64,000 nt of DNA from Pithys albifrons albifrons (Eukaryota; Chordata; Aves; Passeriformes; Thamnophilidae), in contig NC_092460.1 in NCBI RefSeq assembly GCF_047495875.1, positions 34,885,054-34,949,053 of the forward strand. Direction: 5' to 3'. The notes below the pieces were generated by a model that saw only the letters and a list, made by a program, of their open reading frames with translations, searched no databases and was not told the DNA's origin. A program made the translations under genes and the position numbers. Shown here one piece after another: positions 63,006 to 64,000 of the stretch. Position 1 is the first letter of the stretch. The number at the start of each line of letters is the position of its first letter.

Positions 63006-63887
63006 TTGTCTGTTTCTTTAAACAAAGAAGGGGGGAAAGTAGATGAAGGAGCTGCTCACTATCTGTTTTTTTAGATTAAGGTGATGCTGACAAATGAACA
63101 GTCAATTTGCCAAAAATTCAAAGAATTAACTTTGTTAAAGGAAACAGAGATACTGAATGTATTACAGTTTGCCTCACACATTATAACAAAAATCACCATG
63201 CTTAACCACAAAAATCAGAAAGCCAAGCTGACTTAGAAACAGATAAATCTTCATTTCACTGTAAGCAGTAAACAGGAGAAAAGGGTTTTGGTTAGTTTGT
63301 TGGGTTTTTTCGAAGTATAAGATAACAGACAAAGAGCAACTTTTCCCACTTGCCATCAAACCGATTATCTGCCTTTTGATATTTGTGTCTTTTACAGCAA
63401 ATATGCTACTAAACATTTTCCTAGTAAGTAGCCAGTGCCTCCCCAGTAATTGTGTAGCCAGTTTATGTTTAAAGTGCCTTTGCAACACACGCATTACCTT
63501 CCTGAGATAACAACTCATCCCTCATCAACCAGAGCACAAAATACAGTTTGTAACTGCATAAAGAAATCATCAGAAGATTAAGCATAGATGATGATACATT
63601 CTTAAAGCTTTAAAGCCATTTCAAACTCCAAAGTATTTTAGGTTAGGACACTGATCTTCATGGCTATGGAATACTCTTCATGGGAGTCTGCAAACAAAAT
63701 ACAAACAAACAAGAAGACGACAATATGCAGCTACTCTGGCAGGACTGTGCCCAAAGTCCTATGCTGTATTTACCCCAAGTAACATTAAGAGATGCTGCTG
63801 GTGCTTTCAACTATTCAAAGAAAAATGCATGACCTTTCACAAGATCTCCTGTAAACTGACGTGGTCAGAATTAAGAACAATAAAGTT
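63000..63887 (-). other. Possible 3' UTR of the gene entering from the right
   Basis: If the open frame at 63888-63998 is the end of a protein, transcription would continue leftwards through this AT-rich stretch. The first clear minus-strand AATAAA I find is at 63000-63005, about 880 bases after the stop codon, a normal distance for a vertebrate gene. The 114-codon minus-strand frame at 63174-63518 lies inside it and has no coding support. This entry depends on the gene call. Confidence 0.25.
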
Positions 63888-63998
63888 TCAACTTTCATCA
63901 TCGTCATCATCATGGCTCGGCTTCGTGAATGAAGATTTGGGAAGGGCTCTCCCCACCTGGGTGTGTCCTTCAAGCCTGCACAGTGGATTTTTTAGGTG
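63888..63998 (-). CDS. Possible C-terminal coding segment of an unrecognised gene (partial)
   Basis: On the minus strand an open frame enters from beyond the window and gives 36 residues before a TGA stop at 63888-63890. The segment is polar, with KSSFTKPS followed by His, five Asp, Glu and a terminal Ser. The Asp run comes from a GAT/GAC trinucleotide repeat. Mixed use of GAT and GAC, retained CpGs (ACG, CCG) and the sharp change to AT-rich sequence after the stop look like the last coding exon of a vertebrate gene. A possible splice acceptor, CTGTGCAG, ends at 63976; if used, the exon would be 63888-63975. I do not recognise the protein. The frame is short enough to arise by chance, and the GAT repeat alone may create the acidic look. 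Confidence 0.4.
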   Translation of the reverse strand, partial: HLKNPLCRLEGHTQVGRALPKSSFTKPSHDDDDDES

Positions 63999-64000
63999 AG

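Noticed and set aside
63990..64000. Plus-strand splice donor TTAG|GTGAG at the window end
   Set aside because: It matches the consensus, but the plus-strand frames before it are short and closed by stops; the minus-strand frame is the better explanation.
1..64000. CRISPR array, operon, phage or other prokaryotic system
   Set aside because: There are no regularly spaced repeats, no dense same-strand ORFs and no ribosome binding sites. Repeat content is avian.

Overview
The window looks like AT-rich, non-coding nuclear DNA from a bird, probably a songbird. Three things point there. First, there are several CR1 LINE fragments; the best-preserved one ends in the avian CR1 ATTCTATG repeat. Second, there is a complete-looking SINE with a tRNA-Ile-like head and a CR1-type tail, the structure known for the passerine TguSINE1 family. 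Third, there are two solo-LTR-like endogenous retrovirus remnants. No bacterial signature (operons, Shine-Dalgarno sites, dense ORFs) is present. Nearly all open frames are 60-110 codons long, overlap on both strands, and match nothing I recognise, as expected by chance in 64 kb.

Layout: 1-7.0 kb is unique sequence with one short CR1 tail at 2.4 kb. A 32-bp tandem duplication and an A-rich tract lie at 7.0 kb, next to the best-preserved CR1 3' end (7.4-7.9 kb, plus strand). An old, decayed CR1 lies at 11.9-12.4 kb. From 12.4 to 29.5 kb the sequence is unique, interrupted by A/CA-rich tracts, a truncated SINE/CR1 tail (16.7 kb), a long poly-G tract (23.64 kb) and a CR1 tail (26.6 kb). A longer minus-strand CR1 is at 29.55 kb. 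At 35-38 kb there is a TG/CA hairpin, a 51-bp tandem duplication and the SINE. Two antisense LTRs lie at about 49.8-50.1 kb and 55.09-55.75 kb. Blocks at 40.2-41.0 kb and 44.3-44.6 kb have the look of conserved non-coding elements, but this cannot be tested here.

The only gene candidate is at the right edge, on the minus strand. An open frame enters from beyond 64,000 and ends at 63,888 with an aspartate run followed by Glu-Ser and a stop. It looks like the last coding segment of a gene mostly outside the window, with its 3' UTR running left. I could not name the gene, and chance is a serious alternative. If it is real, most of the window is intergenic sequence downstream of that gene; otherwise the window is intergenic or intronic.

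I found no new multi-gene biological system. The findings concern repeat biology, sequence structure and candidate functional non-coding DNA.
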